A DNA stretch of 64,000 nucleotides from Niallia sp. NCCP-28 (GCF_023168165.1 NZ_BQYJ01000009.1:1-64000), one strand, 5' to 3'; counted from the first letter of the stretch, positions 43,195 through 53,283 are shown. Made by a program: numbers and translations. The notes: generated from the letters alone by a model not told the origin.

Positions 43195-43506
43195 TTAAAA
43201 GCAGACTGTTGAACAAGTAGAACAATCTGAAACAGACTTCATGATAAATAATCCTTTTTTCCCCTCCCTTTCTGTATAAAAGATCATCTTTTCTTTTAAT
43301 GCTGCCTTTGTTTTAAAATCCAAAAATATTTTTAATCCATTTTGTATAAACACCTCATCATCAGGGAGTTGTTCCTTTTCCCAATATATTTGGTAATGTA
43401 TATTTTCTTCAATCGAAACTGCTACAATTCGAATGCCTTTCATGTCAAGCCCCTTATTATCTATATATTCTAACAATTCCTCTGCTGCTTCCTCCGTAAA
43501 TAACAT
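43195..43506 (-). CDS. HesB/IscA-like protein with three-cysteine C-terminal tail
   Basis: 103 residues. The N-terminal FTEEAAEELLEYIDNKGLDMKGIRIVAVSIEENIHYQIYW follows the HesB/IscA fold pattern, but the family's first conserved Cys (about residue 35) is missing. The usual C-terminal CGCG is replaced by CSTCSTVC (Cys95, Cys98, Cys102). It may carry or donate an Fe-S cluster to NifB or nitrogenase. It overlaps nifW by one base (TAATG) and precedes nifV by 25 bases, so it is an integral operon member. Assignment to the family is by pattern, not by search. Confidence 0.75.
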   Translation of the reverse strand: MLFTEEAAEELLEYIDNKGLDMKGIRIVAVSIEENIHYQIYWEKEQLPDDEVFIQNGLKIFLDFKTKAALKEKMIFYTEREGKKGLFIMKSVSDCSTCSTVCF

Positions 43507-43832
43507 TACTTCTTCTCAACTCCTTTATTATTTATTTGATCAAAAGCATAAAAAGTTCCGTTCCTTTCATAAAAGGTGGGGAAAAATTTTTGCCTTGCTG
43601 GAGTTGGTTTTACAAATTCATGATATGCCCGAAATAATAATGCCCTTTGAATATTCCACACCTCATTGTCTGAAGAATCAGCATCAAAACAACCTTCTTT
43701 TTGCAGTAGATTTTGAAAACTCTTCAGTATATGTACTCTAGAAAGATTTAATATTTCCGAATGATAGGGCACATGATAATAATCAAAAAAATCTTCTGCA
43801 TCACATAAATCTTTTAATTTTTTTTTAGGCAT
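43506..43832 (-). CDS. nifW: nitrogenase-stabilizing/protective protein NifW
   Basis: 108 residues. DAEDFFDYYHVPYHSEILNLSRVHILKSFQNLL, followed by NEVWNIQRALLFRAYHEFVKPTPARQKFFPTF, is the NifW pattern: (AED-FF-VPY-x-L-N-V-x-R-LHIL-x-F-x-x-x-L ... ALL-RAY-x-F). NifW associates with the MoFe protein and is thought to protect it from oxygen or help its maturation. Start overlaps the last eight bases of hesA; the stop overlaps the HesB-like gene. To my knowledge, nifW is not part of the minimal Paenibacillus-type cluster, so it is a notable member here. Confidence 0.82.
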   Translation of the reverse strand: MPKKKLKDLCDAEDFFDYYHVPYHSEILNLSRVHILKSFQNLLQKEGCFDADSSDNEVWNIQRALLFRAYHEFVKPTPARQKFFPTFYERNGTFYAFDQINNKGVEKK

Positions 43833-44598
43833 GTGCTACCTCCCCTTTATCGGCACAATGTTTACACGACGGATTACGTTTTAAGGAAAATGCCGCAGAT
43901 TGAAAATTCAATGAATCAAAATGATATAATTTATTGTAATATGGTTCTCCTATTCCAGTTAAAATTTTAATAGCCTCCAATGCTGCCATACATCCAGCTA
44001 TACCTGAAGTTGCACCTAAAACGGGAAATCCAAGGGGCTCCCATTTTTTATCTCTTTCTGGGAAAATGCAAGCTAGGCAAGCTGTTTCATTAGGTTTTAT
44101 TGCTGTAAGTAAAATTTCAAACCCTGACATGGCTGCTTCTATCATCGGTTTTCCTATATCTACACATAATTTATTTAATGCATATCTTTCAGGGAAATCA
44201 TAGCGTGCATCTATCACTACATCCGCTGCACTTACTAATGGATAAGAGGTTTCATAATTTATTCTTTGAGAATATGCTTCAATTTCTACTTCAGGATTAA
44301 TCTTTTTTAAACTTTCTACCGCACAAGGTATTCGTTCTTCCCCTATTTTTTTGCTGTCCATTAAAATTTGTCTATTTAAATCTGGCAAAACAATATGCCC
44401 CTCATGAGCTATTAATAATTTCCCTATTCCTGCAGCAGCTAAATAGAGAGCCGCTGTTCCACCTAAGCCACCAATGCCAGCAATAAAAACAGCTGCATTT
44501 TTTAACTTTTGTTGCCCCTCTGTTCCTAAAAGCTTTAATTGTCTGCTATATCGATCATATTCATCCATATTCTTGTTCTCTATAATCGAAGGACTCAT
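43825..44598 (-). CDS. hesA: HesA/MoeB/ThiF-family adenylyltransferase
   Basis: 257 residues. The nucleotide-binding motif FIAGIGGLGGTAALYLAAAGIGKLL and DLNRQILM are typical of E1-like/MoeB/HesA enzymes. Two Zn-binding pairs are present, CLAC (174-177) and CKHC (245-248). HesA is a regular member of Firmicutes and cyanobacterial nif clusters and is thought to help metal-cofactor assembly; no adjacent ubiquitin-like partner (MoaD/ThiS) is seen. It follows nifX by 26 bases and overlaps nifW. Confidence 0.9.
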   Translation of the reverse strand: MSPSIIENKNMDEYDRYSRQLKLLGTEGQQKLKNAAVFIAGIGGLGGTAALYLAAAGIGKLLIAHEGHIVLPDLNRQILMDSKKIGEERIPCAVESLKKINPEVEIEAYSQRINYETSYPLVSAADVVIDARYDFPERYALNKLCVDIGKPMIEAAMSGFEILLTAIKPNETACLACIFPERDKKWEPLGFPVLGATSGIAGCMAALEAIKILTGIGEPYYNKLYHFDSLNFQSAAFSLKRNPSCKHCADKGEVAHA

Positions 44599-44624
44599 AT
44601 CTTCTCCCTCCTAATCTATTAGCT

Positions 44625-45023
44625 CTATATATGTTCTTCCTCTTTTGTTCGGTCATTCATTGCTTTCACAAGCCAAAGGGGTGGATTAGTTTGAATCATT
44701 TTTAAAAGCTTGTCTAATTGTTCTTTAATCAAAGTATCCTCTGTAACCTTAACTGGCATAATTTTATTTCTTGTGATACGTGCCGCTGCAGTTGGTCCTA
44801 TTTGTGTTATAAATAATAGAGTACAGTCGATTATCAGATTGAGCCTTTCTTCTATTCGATCACTTTCATTATTATTTTCCTCATTGATTATCACTCTCGT
44901 AGCAAGCTTTTCGTATTTTTCTTTTGTCATTTCATATATATCAAATGCATCAGAATAGCCGAAATGCGTATTTATTGACTCCCCGTCTGCCGTTGAAAAT
45001 GCCACTTTTATCACGTTTCCCAC
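44625..45023 (-). CDS. nifX: FeMo-cofactor carrier/processing protein NifX
   Basis: 132 residues of the dinitrogenase iron-molybdenum cofactor biosynthesis domain: KVAFSTADGESINTHFGYSDAFDIYEM, then LLFITQIGPTAAARITRNKIMPVKV and DTLIKEQLDKLLKM. NifX binds NifB-co or precursors and passes them to NifEN. It begins five bases after the nifN stop. The same domain also occurs at the C terminus of NifB in this cluster. Confidence 0.93.
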   Translation of the reverse strand: MGNVIKVAFSTADGESINTHFGYSDAFDIYEMTKEKYEKLATRVIINEENNNESDRIEERLNLIIDCTLLFITQIGPTAAARITRNKIMPVKVTEDTLIKEQLDKLLKMIQTNPPLWLVKAMNDRTKEEEHI

Positions 45024-45028
45024 TTCCC

Positions 45029-46321
45029 TTACTTTAATAAATTCCCCAATTTAATGATTGTTTCCGTAGTACCTCTGTAACCTACACTAGTTGCTAACGA
45101 ATTTCCTAATTGATGAAAAATAGGGAATCCGGCAGGCATAAAAGGAATATTCAACCGATTTGCCCCTTGCTCCCCATGGGAATTGCTAATCCATAAATCA
45201 GCACTTGTTGCCATTTTCTCTAAATCATCTAAATCTCCAATAATAATTTCGTCATCTATCTCAGATAAAATATCGGTAGAAAATGAGGTTACCAATCCAT
45301 CGAATTTCAGCCCCAATTCCCTGCATAAGGAAACCAGTGAATAAAGATGGTCTGGTTCTAAAGCCAGCACTAATTTCTTTCCTAAAAAATTAAAATGAGC
45401 ATCTAATAAACAATCAATTAGAACATCTCTTTCCCACTGATAAAAGGAGGAAGCAGGGCATTTGCTAATAACTTGTAAAAAAGAAAAAAATTCATCATTT
45501 GCTTTTAGTCCAGATAAATTTTTAAATACTTGAAACGGTATTCCAGCACCTTCCTCCATCATTTTTGCAGCACCTTCCATGCTAGATCCTACTGCAATCG
45601 TATACTCTGAAGATATTAATTGCTTGGATTGGCTATAGGCAATTCCTCCTTGAGTTAGAGGCGAATATCCTAAAGCATGATGTTTTCCTGCTAATGATGT
45701 AGATAAATCAGGTACAGTTATGACAGTGAATCCAAAAGAATGAAGAATTCGTTTAATTTCCATTACATCCCCTGGCGTTAAATGAGAACCAGGCAAAAAA
45801 TTGATTTGATTTTTTATTTTTTGATTCGAAATGTAATCTTTCTCTTTTTTCAGCAATTGCTTTATCATCGCTTCAACAGTATGTCTATAGCCTGACTCTA
45901 AAGAACCCTCAAAATCTGGCAAGGAAACAGGGAAAATAAAACAACCAGACTCCTTATCTATCATTTTTATATAGTTATTCACATTTCCTATTAAGTCATC
46001 ACCCGCTGTTTCTGTTAAGCCTGTACTTAATACAGCTACAACATCAGGGTTATGCTTCTCTAATATGACCTTGAGTGCCTGTATCATGCTTTGCTCAGCT
46101 CCAAAAATAATATTCATTTCTTGAAGTGCTGTAGTTTGAATGGCTATAGGCTCTTGATAATGCTGGGTCATTAATGCTTTTATAAACGCTGCACAACCTT
46201 GTGAACCGTGTACAAGAGGAATAGCCTGATAAAAACCTTGTAATGCTAATACTCCTCCTAATGTCTGGCTGACTTTTAATGGATTAATGGTCAATTCTTT
46301 ATCTGTTTTATATATAACCAT
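45029..46321 (-). CDS. nifN: nitrogenase iron-molybdenum cofactor biosynthesis protein NifN
   Basis: 430 residues, NifK-like. The N terminus has NPLKVSQTLGGVLALQGFYQAIPLVHGSQGCAAFIK, a mid segment STGLTETAGDDL and C-terminal GEQGANRLNIPFMPAGFPIFHQLG. With NifE it forms the scaffold on which the cofactor precursor receives Mo and homocitrate. It starts three bases after nifE stops. Reduced cysteine conservation compared with NifK fits NifN. Confidence 0.95.
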   Translation of the reverse strand: MVIYKTDKELTINPLKVSQTLGGVLALQGFYQAIPLVHGSQGCAAFIKALMTQHYQEPIAIQTTALQEMNIIFGAEQSMIQALKVILEKHNPDVVAVLSTGLTETAGDDLIGNVNNYIKMIDKESGCFIFPVSLPDFEGSLESGYRHTVEAMIKQLLKKEKDYISNQKIKNQINFLPGSHLTPGDVMEIKRILHSFGFTVITVPDLSTSLAGKHHALGYSPLTQGGIAYSQSKQLISSEYTIAVGSSMEGAAKMMEEGAGIPFQVFKNLSGLKANDEFFSFLQVISKCPASSFYQWERDVLIDCLLDAHFNFLGKKLVLALEPDHLYSLVSLCRELGLKFDGLVTSFSTDILSEIDDEIIIGDLDDLEKMATSADLWISNSHGEQGANRLNIPFMPAGFPIFHQLGNSLATSVGYRGTTETIIKLGNLLK

Positions 46322-46324
46322 CTC

Positions 46325-47677
46325 TTACTTCTCCTTCCATGGAGGCTGAAGTTTCACCATTCGCCAGACGGGATTCTCTAAAGAATTAACTAATTGTTCC
46401 GCCAAATTTTTTAATCCTTTATATCCTGCATAAGCATGATTTCTCTCTTGATTAATATCAATAAATGGAATACACTCCTTTAAAGCAACATACATATTAC
46501 GACCACCAGCTATCATGATATCTCCTTTTTCTTTTCTAAAGGTCTGCAATATTTTTTTTGCTCCACCAGATTCTATTAATTCCACATCTTCGCCTACACG
46601 TTCTCTTATTCTTGTAATATCTTCATTTGTACTTTTATTTGTTCCAACTCCTACAACATCAATACCGAGTTCTTGAAGCGCTGAAATGATAGACCAGCTT
46701 TTGACTCCCCCCGTATAGAGAACAGCACGTTTCCCTTTTAATTTTTTTCGATAAGCTTCGAGTTCCTTATCCAACTTTTTTTCTTCTTGACTAGTAAAGG
46801 CATGGACTCTGCCTATTAGCTCCGCATCATTTAATAGTTGAGCAATTGTTTGTAAAGATAATGTTGTTTCTTTAGCTCCATAAAAAGAACCTTCAAAATA
46901 AGGAATATCGTACCTTTCTTCCATTTTTCTTGCCATATTAATTAAAGCTCTGCTGCATACTACCATATTAAGCTTAGCTCTATGCGCCCAGCGAACTTCA
47001 TTAAACCTGCCATCACCTGTAATTTTAGATAGGATATTAATTCCTACTTGATTCAATAGTTCCTTGATATCCCATATTTCCCCGGCGATATTATATTCAC
47101 CAATTAAATTGATATCCCACTTTGATTCAAACGGCGGTAATGCTGTACCAATCACATAATCTAATAATGCTTCTCCAGCAAGACGATTTCCCAGATTTTT
47201 ACTTCCTACAAATCCAGGACTATTTACTGGAATAATAGAAATACCCAGTTTTTCTGTTTCACTTCGGCAAACTGCATCAAAATCAACTCCAATTAATGCT
47301 GTAATACAAGTCGAATAGACAAAAATTGCAGGTGGATTAAATCTATCTGCTATTCCACGGATAGCATCTCTTAATTGCTTTTCACCACCAAATATAATCT
47401 GCTGTTCATTTAAATTTGTGGTTAGCCCATAACGGTGTAGATTAGAACCTGAACTAAGACTTCCTCTTCCTTCCCAACTATTTCCTCCGCAAGCAATTGG
47501 GCCGTGAACGAGATGTGCCACATCTGCAATTGGCAATAAAGCAATTTGCGCTCCATCAAAGGAACAGCCACCTGCCGCTTCTCCAGGTTTAGGCTTAGCA
47601 CAGCCTTTATAGTTATTATTCTTTAAACTATGCTCACATGCAGGTTCTTGCATTGCCTCCACTACATAATTTTTCAC
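46325..47677 (-). CDS. nifE: nitrogenase iron-molybdenum cofactor biosynthesis protein NifE
   Basis: About 450 residues from a GTG. NifD-like scaffold protein: EPACEHSLKNNNYKGCAKPKPGEAAGGCSFDGAQIALLPIADVAHLVHGPIACGGNSW is the diagnostic NifE N terminus. The open frame continues 42 codons upstream to overlap nifK, but the start at 47677 has AAGGTGG seven bases before it and gives the usual NifE N terminus. Eighty-five bases separate it from nifK. Partner of NifN in FeMo-co maturation. Confidence 0.95.
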   Translation of the reverse strand: MKNYVVEAMQEPACEHSLKNNNYKGCAKPKPGEAAGGCSFDGAQIALLPIADVAHLVHGPIACGGNSWEGRGSLSSGSNLHRYGLTTNLNEQQIIFGGEKQLRDAIRGIADRFNPPAIFVYSTCITALIGVDFDAVCRSETEKLGISIIPVNSPGFVGSKNLGNRLAGEALLDYVIGTALPPFESKWDINLIGEYNIAGEIWDIKELLNQVGINILSKITGDGRFNEVRWAHRAKLNMVVCSRALINMARKMEERYDIPYFEGSFYGAKETTLSLQTIAQLLNDAELIGRVHAFTSQEEKKLDKELEAYRKKLKGKRAVLYTGGVKSWSIISALQELGIDVVGVGTNKSTNEDITRIRERVGEDVELIESGGAKKILQTFRKEKGDIMIAGGRNMYVALKECIPFIDINQERNHAYAGYKGLKNLAEQLVNSLENPVWRMVKLQPPWKEK

Positions 47678-47762
47678 ATCTCCACCACCTTTTAAATCAC
47701 TAGTCAGTGAAGAGATAACCCCAACACTGACTTGAATTTTTCCTCTTTTTAATTTTTTGTGC

Positions 47763-49292
47763 TTATCTAACGGTATCAAAGCTGTGGTCTGGAGCTTCCT
47801 CATCTAATTGTTGTAAAATAGTATTTACAATTAACGTTAATAAATTTAATGTTCCTTGATACCCAATAATCGGATAGCGATGCATATGATGGCGATCAAA
47901 AATCGGAAAACCAACACGAACTAATGGAATTCCAGCATCTTTTGCACAATATTTCATATGTGTACTTCCCATTGCAAAATCCACAGGTTCTGTTAATAAT
48001 AAAGAACGCATATGCCATAAATCTTTGCCGTTATGGACTTTTCCTTCTATGCCATATGGGCTTGCCTTCAAAAGTGCTTCAGCCTCTTCTTGGAATTTTT
48101 TATCTCCATTTGTGCAAACAATATGGACAGGTTCAATGCCAACCTCTAGACAAAACGAGATAAGCCCCAGTAATAAATCCGGATCTCCTGCCATTGCCAC
48201 TCGTTTACCATGCAAATATGGATGAGAATCAGTTAGCGCATCTACAACACGTCCACGCTCGTCTTTTAGCACTTGTGGAATTTCTTTTGCAGTCAAATCT
48301 TTAATATTTTTTAACAATTGGTCTGTATTTTTTATGCCAAGAGGTGTGGACATCGCAATTGTATCTTGCTTCCACTTTTTATTAATATATTTAGTCACTT
48401 TCTTAGTAGAATACTTTTGAAGAAGAAGAGTACCATTAGCATTATGTGCTTGTGCTACATCACCTAATTTAGTTCCTCCATAATAATAATTATATTCTCC
48501 ATTAGCAGGTGAATCTAAATTGTCACCATGATCTCCTAAGAATGTATAGTCTACACCCATTAATTCAAGTATTCTTTTTAATTCTGAAAAGTTTCCTGTA
48601 TAAGTATCAAAACCAGCAATAATATTTACTTTATCTGACGGTATTTTATAAGATAAATCCCCATTTTTTTCTGATAAATACGCTAAGATTGAGCGCATCA
48701 TAGAATCATAACCTGTTATATGAGAGCCTACAAAACTAGGAGTATTTGCAAATGGAACAGGAAATTCCTGGCCAATTGCTCCTTCAATCCGTGCATTTTC
48801 TATAAAGGCACTTAAGTCATCTCCAATAACTTCTGCCATACAGGTAGTACTAACTGCTATCATCTTTGGTTTGTACAATGCCGTACTGTTTTCTAGTCCT
48901 TCTATTAGATTTCTCATTCCTCCAAATACTGCGCCATCTTCTGTCATAGAAGAAGATACTGCAGGTATAGGTTCTTTAAAGTGACGAGCAAAATGACTTC
49001 GGAAATAAGCTACACATCCTTGTGAACCATGTACAAATGGCAGGGTTCCTTCAAACCCCAATGAAGCAAGAACTGCTCCTAACGGTTGGCAAGCTTTAAC
49101 TGGATTAATTGTAGCTGCCTCTCGATTGAAATTCTTTTCTTTATATTCTTCCGTTTTTAAAAGTTCTACCGTATCCTCTACCTCTTGTACAGAACATGCC
49201 GCTTCAAAAACTTTTTTCCCTTCAGCTTGCCTTTGGTATTTTTCTGCTTGGAACAATGTATTATGGTCTTTAATATCTAATTTTTTTGTCAC
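47763..49292 (-). CDS. nifK: nitrogenase MoFe protein beta chain
   Basis: About 509 residues from a GTG. The N-terminal extension and the P-cluster ligand regions INPVKACQPLGAVLASLGFEGTLPFVHGSQGCVAYFRSHFARHFKEP and STTCMAEVIGDDL are those of NifK. With NifD it forms the MoFe dinitrogenase that reduces N2. The frame runs 16 codons further upstream into nifD's end, but GGAGGGGG lies four bases before the GTG at 49292. The length is that of the NifK rather than VnfK/AnfK class. Confidence 0.97.
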   Translation of the reverse strand: MTKKLDIKDHNTLFQAEKYQRQAEGKKVFEAACSVQEVEDTVELLKTEEYKEKNFNREAATINPVKACQPLGAVLASLGFEGTLPFVHGSQGCVAYFRSHFARHFKEPIPAVSSSMTEDGAVFGGMRNLIEGLENSTALYKPKMIAVSTTCMAEVIGDDLSAFIENARIEGAIGQEFPVPFANTPSFVGSHITGYDSMMRSILAYLSEKNGDLSYKIPSDKVNIIAGFDTYTGNFSELKRILELMGVDYTFLGDHGDNLDSPANGEYNYYYGGTKLGDVAQAHNANGTLLLQKYSTKKVTKYINKKWKQDTIAMSTPLGIKNTDQLLKNIKDLTAKEIPQVLKDERGRVVDALTDSHPYLHGKRVAMAGDPDLLLGLISFCLEVGIEPVHIVCTNGDKKFQEEAEALLKASPYGIEGKVHNGKDLWHMRSLLLTEPVDFAMGSTHMKYCAKDAGIPLVRVGFPIFDRHHMHRYPIIGYQGTLNLLTLIVNTILQQLDEEAPDHSFDTVR

Positions 49293-49312
49293 TTTTCCCC
49301 CTCCTTTTCTCC

Positions 49313-50746
49313 TTAAAATGGTGATTCCATTAAATTCCACACTGGACTATTAATTGCAGTATCCATATCCTGTGCAAAAACTTTAAATCCATCAAAGCCA
49401 TGATATGGGCCACTATAATCCCAAGAATGCATTTGTCTAAAAGGTATACCTAATTTGTGATAAACATATTTTTCTTTAACACCTGCACCCATTAAATCAA
49501 TATCCAGTTTGTCTGATAAAAACTCTACATCAAATGCACCTGGATCATCATATAGAACCGTACCTTCTTTTAGCTCCACAATTGTTTTTTCATAGTCATC
49601 TTTATGTGCAAATTCATAACCGGTAGCAACAATTTCCATTCCAAGATCTTCATATGCTCCTATGGTATGTCTTGCACGCAGCCCCCCTATGATAAGCATT
49701 ACCTTTTTTCCTTCTAAACGAGGACGATACTTTTCAATGACTTCATCCATTTCAGCTTTATATGCAGCAATTACTCTTTCTGCATTCGCCTGTATTGTTT
49801 CATCAAAATGAGCCGCAATAGCCCGCAAGCTTTCAATTGTTTTTGTTGGACCAAAAAAATTATATTCCATCCAAGGAATTCCATATTCCTTTTCCATTGT
49901 TTTAGCCATATAGTTCATGGAACGATAGCAATGGATTAAATTAAGCTTAGATTTATGTGTGATTCCTAATTCATTAATTGAACCATCTCCAGACCACTGA
50001 GCAATTACCCGCAAACCTATCTCCTCTAGTAAAATACGAGATGCCCAAGCGTCTCCCCCAATATTATAGTCTCCTATGATTGCTACATCATATGGACCCG
50101 ATTCTGCAAGATCCCTAGTTCCCATAACATGGTCACGTATGGTATCATTAGCAATATGATGACCTAAAGACTGGCTTACTCCCCGGAATCCTTCGCAACG
50201 AACCGGTATTACAGGTATCCCAAGCTCTTTGGTCATTTTTTTGCCAACAGCTTCTATATCATCTCCGATTAACCCTACAGGACACTCTGATTGAATAGAT
50301 ATTCCTTTTGCTAATGGGAACATTTCCTTTACTTCTTTACATAAAGCCTCTAACTTTTTATCTCCTCCAAAAACAATATCTCTCTCTTGAAAATCACTTG
50401 TTACTTGCATTACTGTAAAATTATCAATTCCTAAAGTACCGTTTGCATAATTTCTTCGTGTACCCCAGCTATATTGTCCACAACCTACCGGACCATGACT
50501 TATATGGATCATATCTTTAATTGGTCCCCATACAACCCCTTTTGATCCTGCATAAGCACAACCGCGGATAGTCATAACACCTGGACGTGATTTTATATTC
50601 GATTTTACCGAGCATTTTCCACTTTCAATATTCTCTTCTTCTACTACTTGAAAATGTTTTTTCTTGAATTTTTTTGTTCTTTCAGGATATACTTCTAGTA
50701 ATTCTTCCAATATTTGTTTTCTATCAGTAATTTCTTTTGTACTCAA
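49313..50746 (-). CDS. nifD: nitrogenase MoFe protein alpha chain
   Basis: 477 residues. P-cluster ligands Cys63 ([15 protein letters not shown]), Cys89 ([10 protein letters not shown]) and Cys155 ([13 protein letters not shown]) are in place. The FeMo-cofactor ligands are Cys273 ([11 protein letters not shown]) and His440 ([13 protein letters not shown]). All active-site positions are intact, so this should be a functional Mo nitrogenase subunit. The ATG follows a GAGGTGA-type site in a 33-base gap after nifH. Codon usage is like its neighbours. Confidence 0.98.
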   Translation of the reverse strand: MSTKEITDRKQILEELLEVYPERTKKFKKKHFQVVEEENIESGKCSVKSNIKSRPGVMTIRGCAYAGSKGVVWGPIKDMIHISHGPVGCGQYSWGTRRNYANGTLGIDNFTVMQVTSDFQERDIVFGGDKKLEALCKEVKEMFPLAKGISIQSECPVGLIGDDIEAVGKKMTKELGIPVIPVRCEGFRGVSQSLGHHIANDTIRDHVMGTRDLAESGPYDVAIIGDYNIGGDAWASRILLEEIGLRVIAQWSGDGSINELGITHKSKLNLIHCYRSMNYMAKTMEKEYGIPWMEYNFFGPTKTIESLRAIAAHFDETIQANAERVIAAYKAEMDEVIEKYRPRLEGKKVMLIIGGLRARHTIGAYEDLGMEIVATGYEFAHKDDYEKTIVELKEGTVLYDDPGAFDVEFLSDKLDIDLMGAGVKEKYVYHKLGIPFRQMHSWDYSGPYHGFDGFKVFAQDMDTAINSPVWNLMESPF

Positions 50747-50779
50747 TAGAATTCACCTCACTTTTTTAGAAAGTATTAT

Positions 50780-51667
<888 letters not shown>

Positions 51668-51694
51668 TCATTAAAATATTAAACTTTTTCATTT

Positions 51695-53071
51695 TCAAAT
51701 AAATATTGGTTCAGACGAATTCATATACTGATAGAATTTACTGCTTTCATAAAGAAGTTCTTCTATATTTCCAGACTTAATAAATGGTACAATTCCTCTC
51801 TCTAATAGATACTTTTGCGGCGCTTCGCCGATTCCTGAACACAATAACATTTGACAGTCCTTTAAGATTGTTGCTGTTTCTGCTAAAATCGGCTTTTTAT
51901 TTGTTCCACAGTTAATTTTACCTACACAATAAGATTGAACCTTTCTTACTCCTACAAACTTAATAACTTCTTTATGAACATCAAAAATTAAAAATTCCTT
52001 TGCATGTCCAAAATGCAAGTTTACCCTTGCATTTCCCCGTGTTGTTACTGCTATGCGGATTTCATGAATTGCAGAAGATGCTTCTGCTCTAATTTTGGCG
52101 AATTTCTCCTGTTTTTTCTTTTTATTTTCCTGAATCTTCAAGTCCAATTTTTCTTGATATTTTTTTCTTTCTTCTGAATCATAATGCACAGGAGTATTCA
52201 TTATTTTTTCTTTTGTAAATTCTGAACTTCTATCTTCTCCTAATAAACCAACTGCATCTGCTCGGCATTGTCTGCAATGCTTCATCATTTTTAAACTACC
52301 AGAGCATTTTTCTTGAATTTGCTGCACTTCCTTAGCCGTTGGATTTCTCATGCCACTTTTTTCAAAAACGGTATCTGGTGTGACAATGAGCGGCATAATA
52401 TTATGGACAAATGCGCCTCTATCTTTTACCGCCTTTGAAATTTCCTCCATGTGATGATCATTAATTCCTGGAATAAGGACAGAATTAACTTTGCATAAAA
52501 TTCCTCGCTCCGTTAAGGCTTCCAATCCTTTTAATTGATTATTAATAAGAATCTCCGCTGCTTCTATTCCCTTATAGCGCTTGCCTTCGTAAAATATCCA
52601 GGAATAAACATGCTTTCCAACTAACGGATTTACCGCATTAATTGTAATCGTTACATGATCAATATTTAATTCATGTATTTGATCCACAAATTCTAATAGA
52701 CGAAGACCATTTGTACTCAAACACAATTTTAGATCAGGCGCTTTTTTTGCAACTCCTCTAAATGTTTCGAAGGTTTTTTCAGGATTAGCTAAAGGATCTC
52801 CAGGTCCTGCAATTCCCACAACGGATGTCTGCTTTATTTCTCCTGCGACAACCAATACTTTTTTTACTGCTTCTTCTGGTTTTAACACTTCACTTACTAC
52901 ACCCGGTCTACTTTCGTTTGCACAGTCAAACTTACGGCTGCAATAATTACATTGAATATTGCAGGCAGGTGCTACAGGCACATGCATACGCGCAAAATAG
53001 TGATGAGCATCCTCACTATAGCAAGGGTGGCGGGCAATTCGATCCTCCAAATCCTGATTAATCGTCTTCAC
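51695..53071 (-). CDS. nifB: nitrogenase cofactor biosynthesis radical SAM protein NifB
   Basis: 458 residues. Radical SAM motif CNIQCNYC (Cys37, 41, 44) follows HHYFARMHVPVAPA; the barrel continues with GPGDPLANPEKTFET and CRQCRADAVGLLGED. A C-terminal NifX-like domain (about 345-450: RIAVTTRGNARVNLHFGHAKEFLIFDV) is fused, the usual bacterial form. NifB makes NifB-co, the 8Fe-9S-C core of FeMo-co. First gene of the operon; GTG start with GGGAGGGAG before it. Confidence 0.97.
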   Translation of the reverse strand: MKTINQDLEDRIARHPCYSEDAHHYFARMHVPVAPACNIQCNYCSRKFDCANESRPGVVSEVLKPEEAVKKVLVVAGEIKQTSVVGIAGPGDPLANPEKTFETFRGVAKKAPDLKLCLSTNGLRLLEFVDQIHELNIDHVTITINAVNPLVGKHVYSWIFYEGKRYKGIEAAEILINNQLKGLEALTERGILCKVNSVLIPGINDHHMEEISKAVKDRGAFVHNIMPLIVTPDTVFEKSGMRNPTAKEVQQIQEKCSGSLKMMKHCRQCRADAVGLLGEDRSSEFTKEKIMNTPVHYDSEERKKYQEKLDLKIQENKKKKQEKFAKIRAEASSAIHEIRIAVTTRGNARVNLHFGHAKEFLIFDVHKEVIKFVGVRKVQSYCVGKINCGTNKKPILAETATILKDCQMLLCSGIGEAPQKYLLERGIVPFIKSGNIEELLYESSKFYQYMNSSEPIFI

Positions 53072-53102
53072 ACTCTCTCCCTCCCCAAAATAAGGTTATT
53101 CT

Positions 53103-53118
53103 TATGCACGAATGCATA
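53103..53118. promoter_or_regulatory. palindrome just upstream of nifB
   Basis: TATGCA-CGAA-TGCATA, a perfect dyad 32 bases before the nifB start. It would lie in the leader if the promoter at 53232-53260 is used. It could instead overlap the -10 of a weaker candidate promoter (minus strand TTGCCA at 53141-53136, 17 bases, TATGCA at 53118-53113). Operator or leader hairpin; function not shown. Confidence 0.4.
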
Positions 53119-53231
53119 GTTGCTAGTTTTTATTTTGGCAACACTCCTTTGTTCTTCGTTCAACTTGAGAGTTTCCAACACATCAATATTATTAATGTAA
53201 TTAATTGGAATTTCTTTTTGTTGATACTCCG

Positions 53232-53260
53232 ATAATATTTATTGTCGAATTTCAAATCAA
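53232..53260 (-). promoter_or_regulatory. predicted sigma-A promoter of the nif operon
   Basis: Minus strand TTGATT (53260-53255), exactly 17 bases, TATTAT (53237-53232). Transcription would start near 53225, leaving a leader of about 155 bases before nifB. There is no sigma-54 -24/-12 element (GG-N10-GC) in the region, in keeping with the absence of nifA. Confidence 0.6.
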
Positions 53261-53266
53261 CAGAAT

Positions 53267-53283
53267 TGTCAGAAAATTTAACG
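53267..53283. promoter_or_regulatory. GlnR/TnrA-like operator of the nif operon
   Basis: TGTCA-GAAAATT-TAACG matches the GlnR/TnrA consensus TGTNA-N7-TNACA at all but the last base. Its centre (53275) is about 50 bases upstream of the predicted transcription start, the classical position for activation by TnrA and by GlnR at Paenibacillus nif promoters. Confidence 0.6.
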
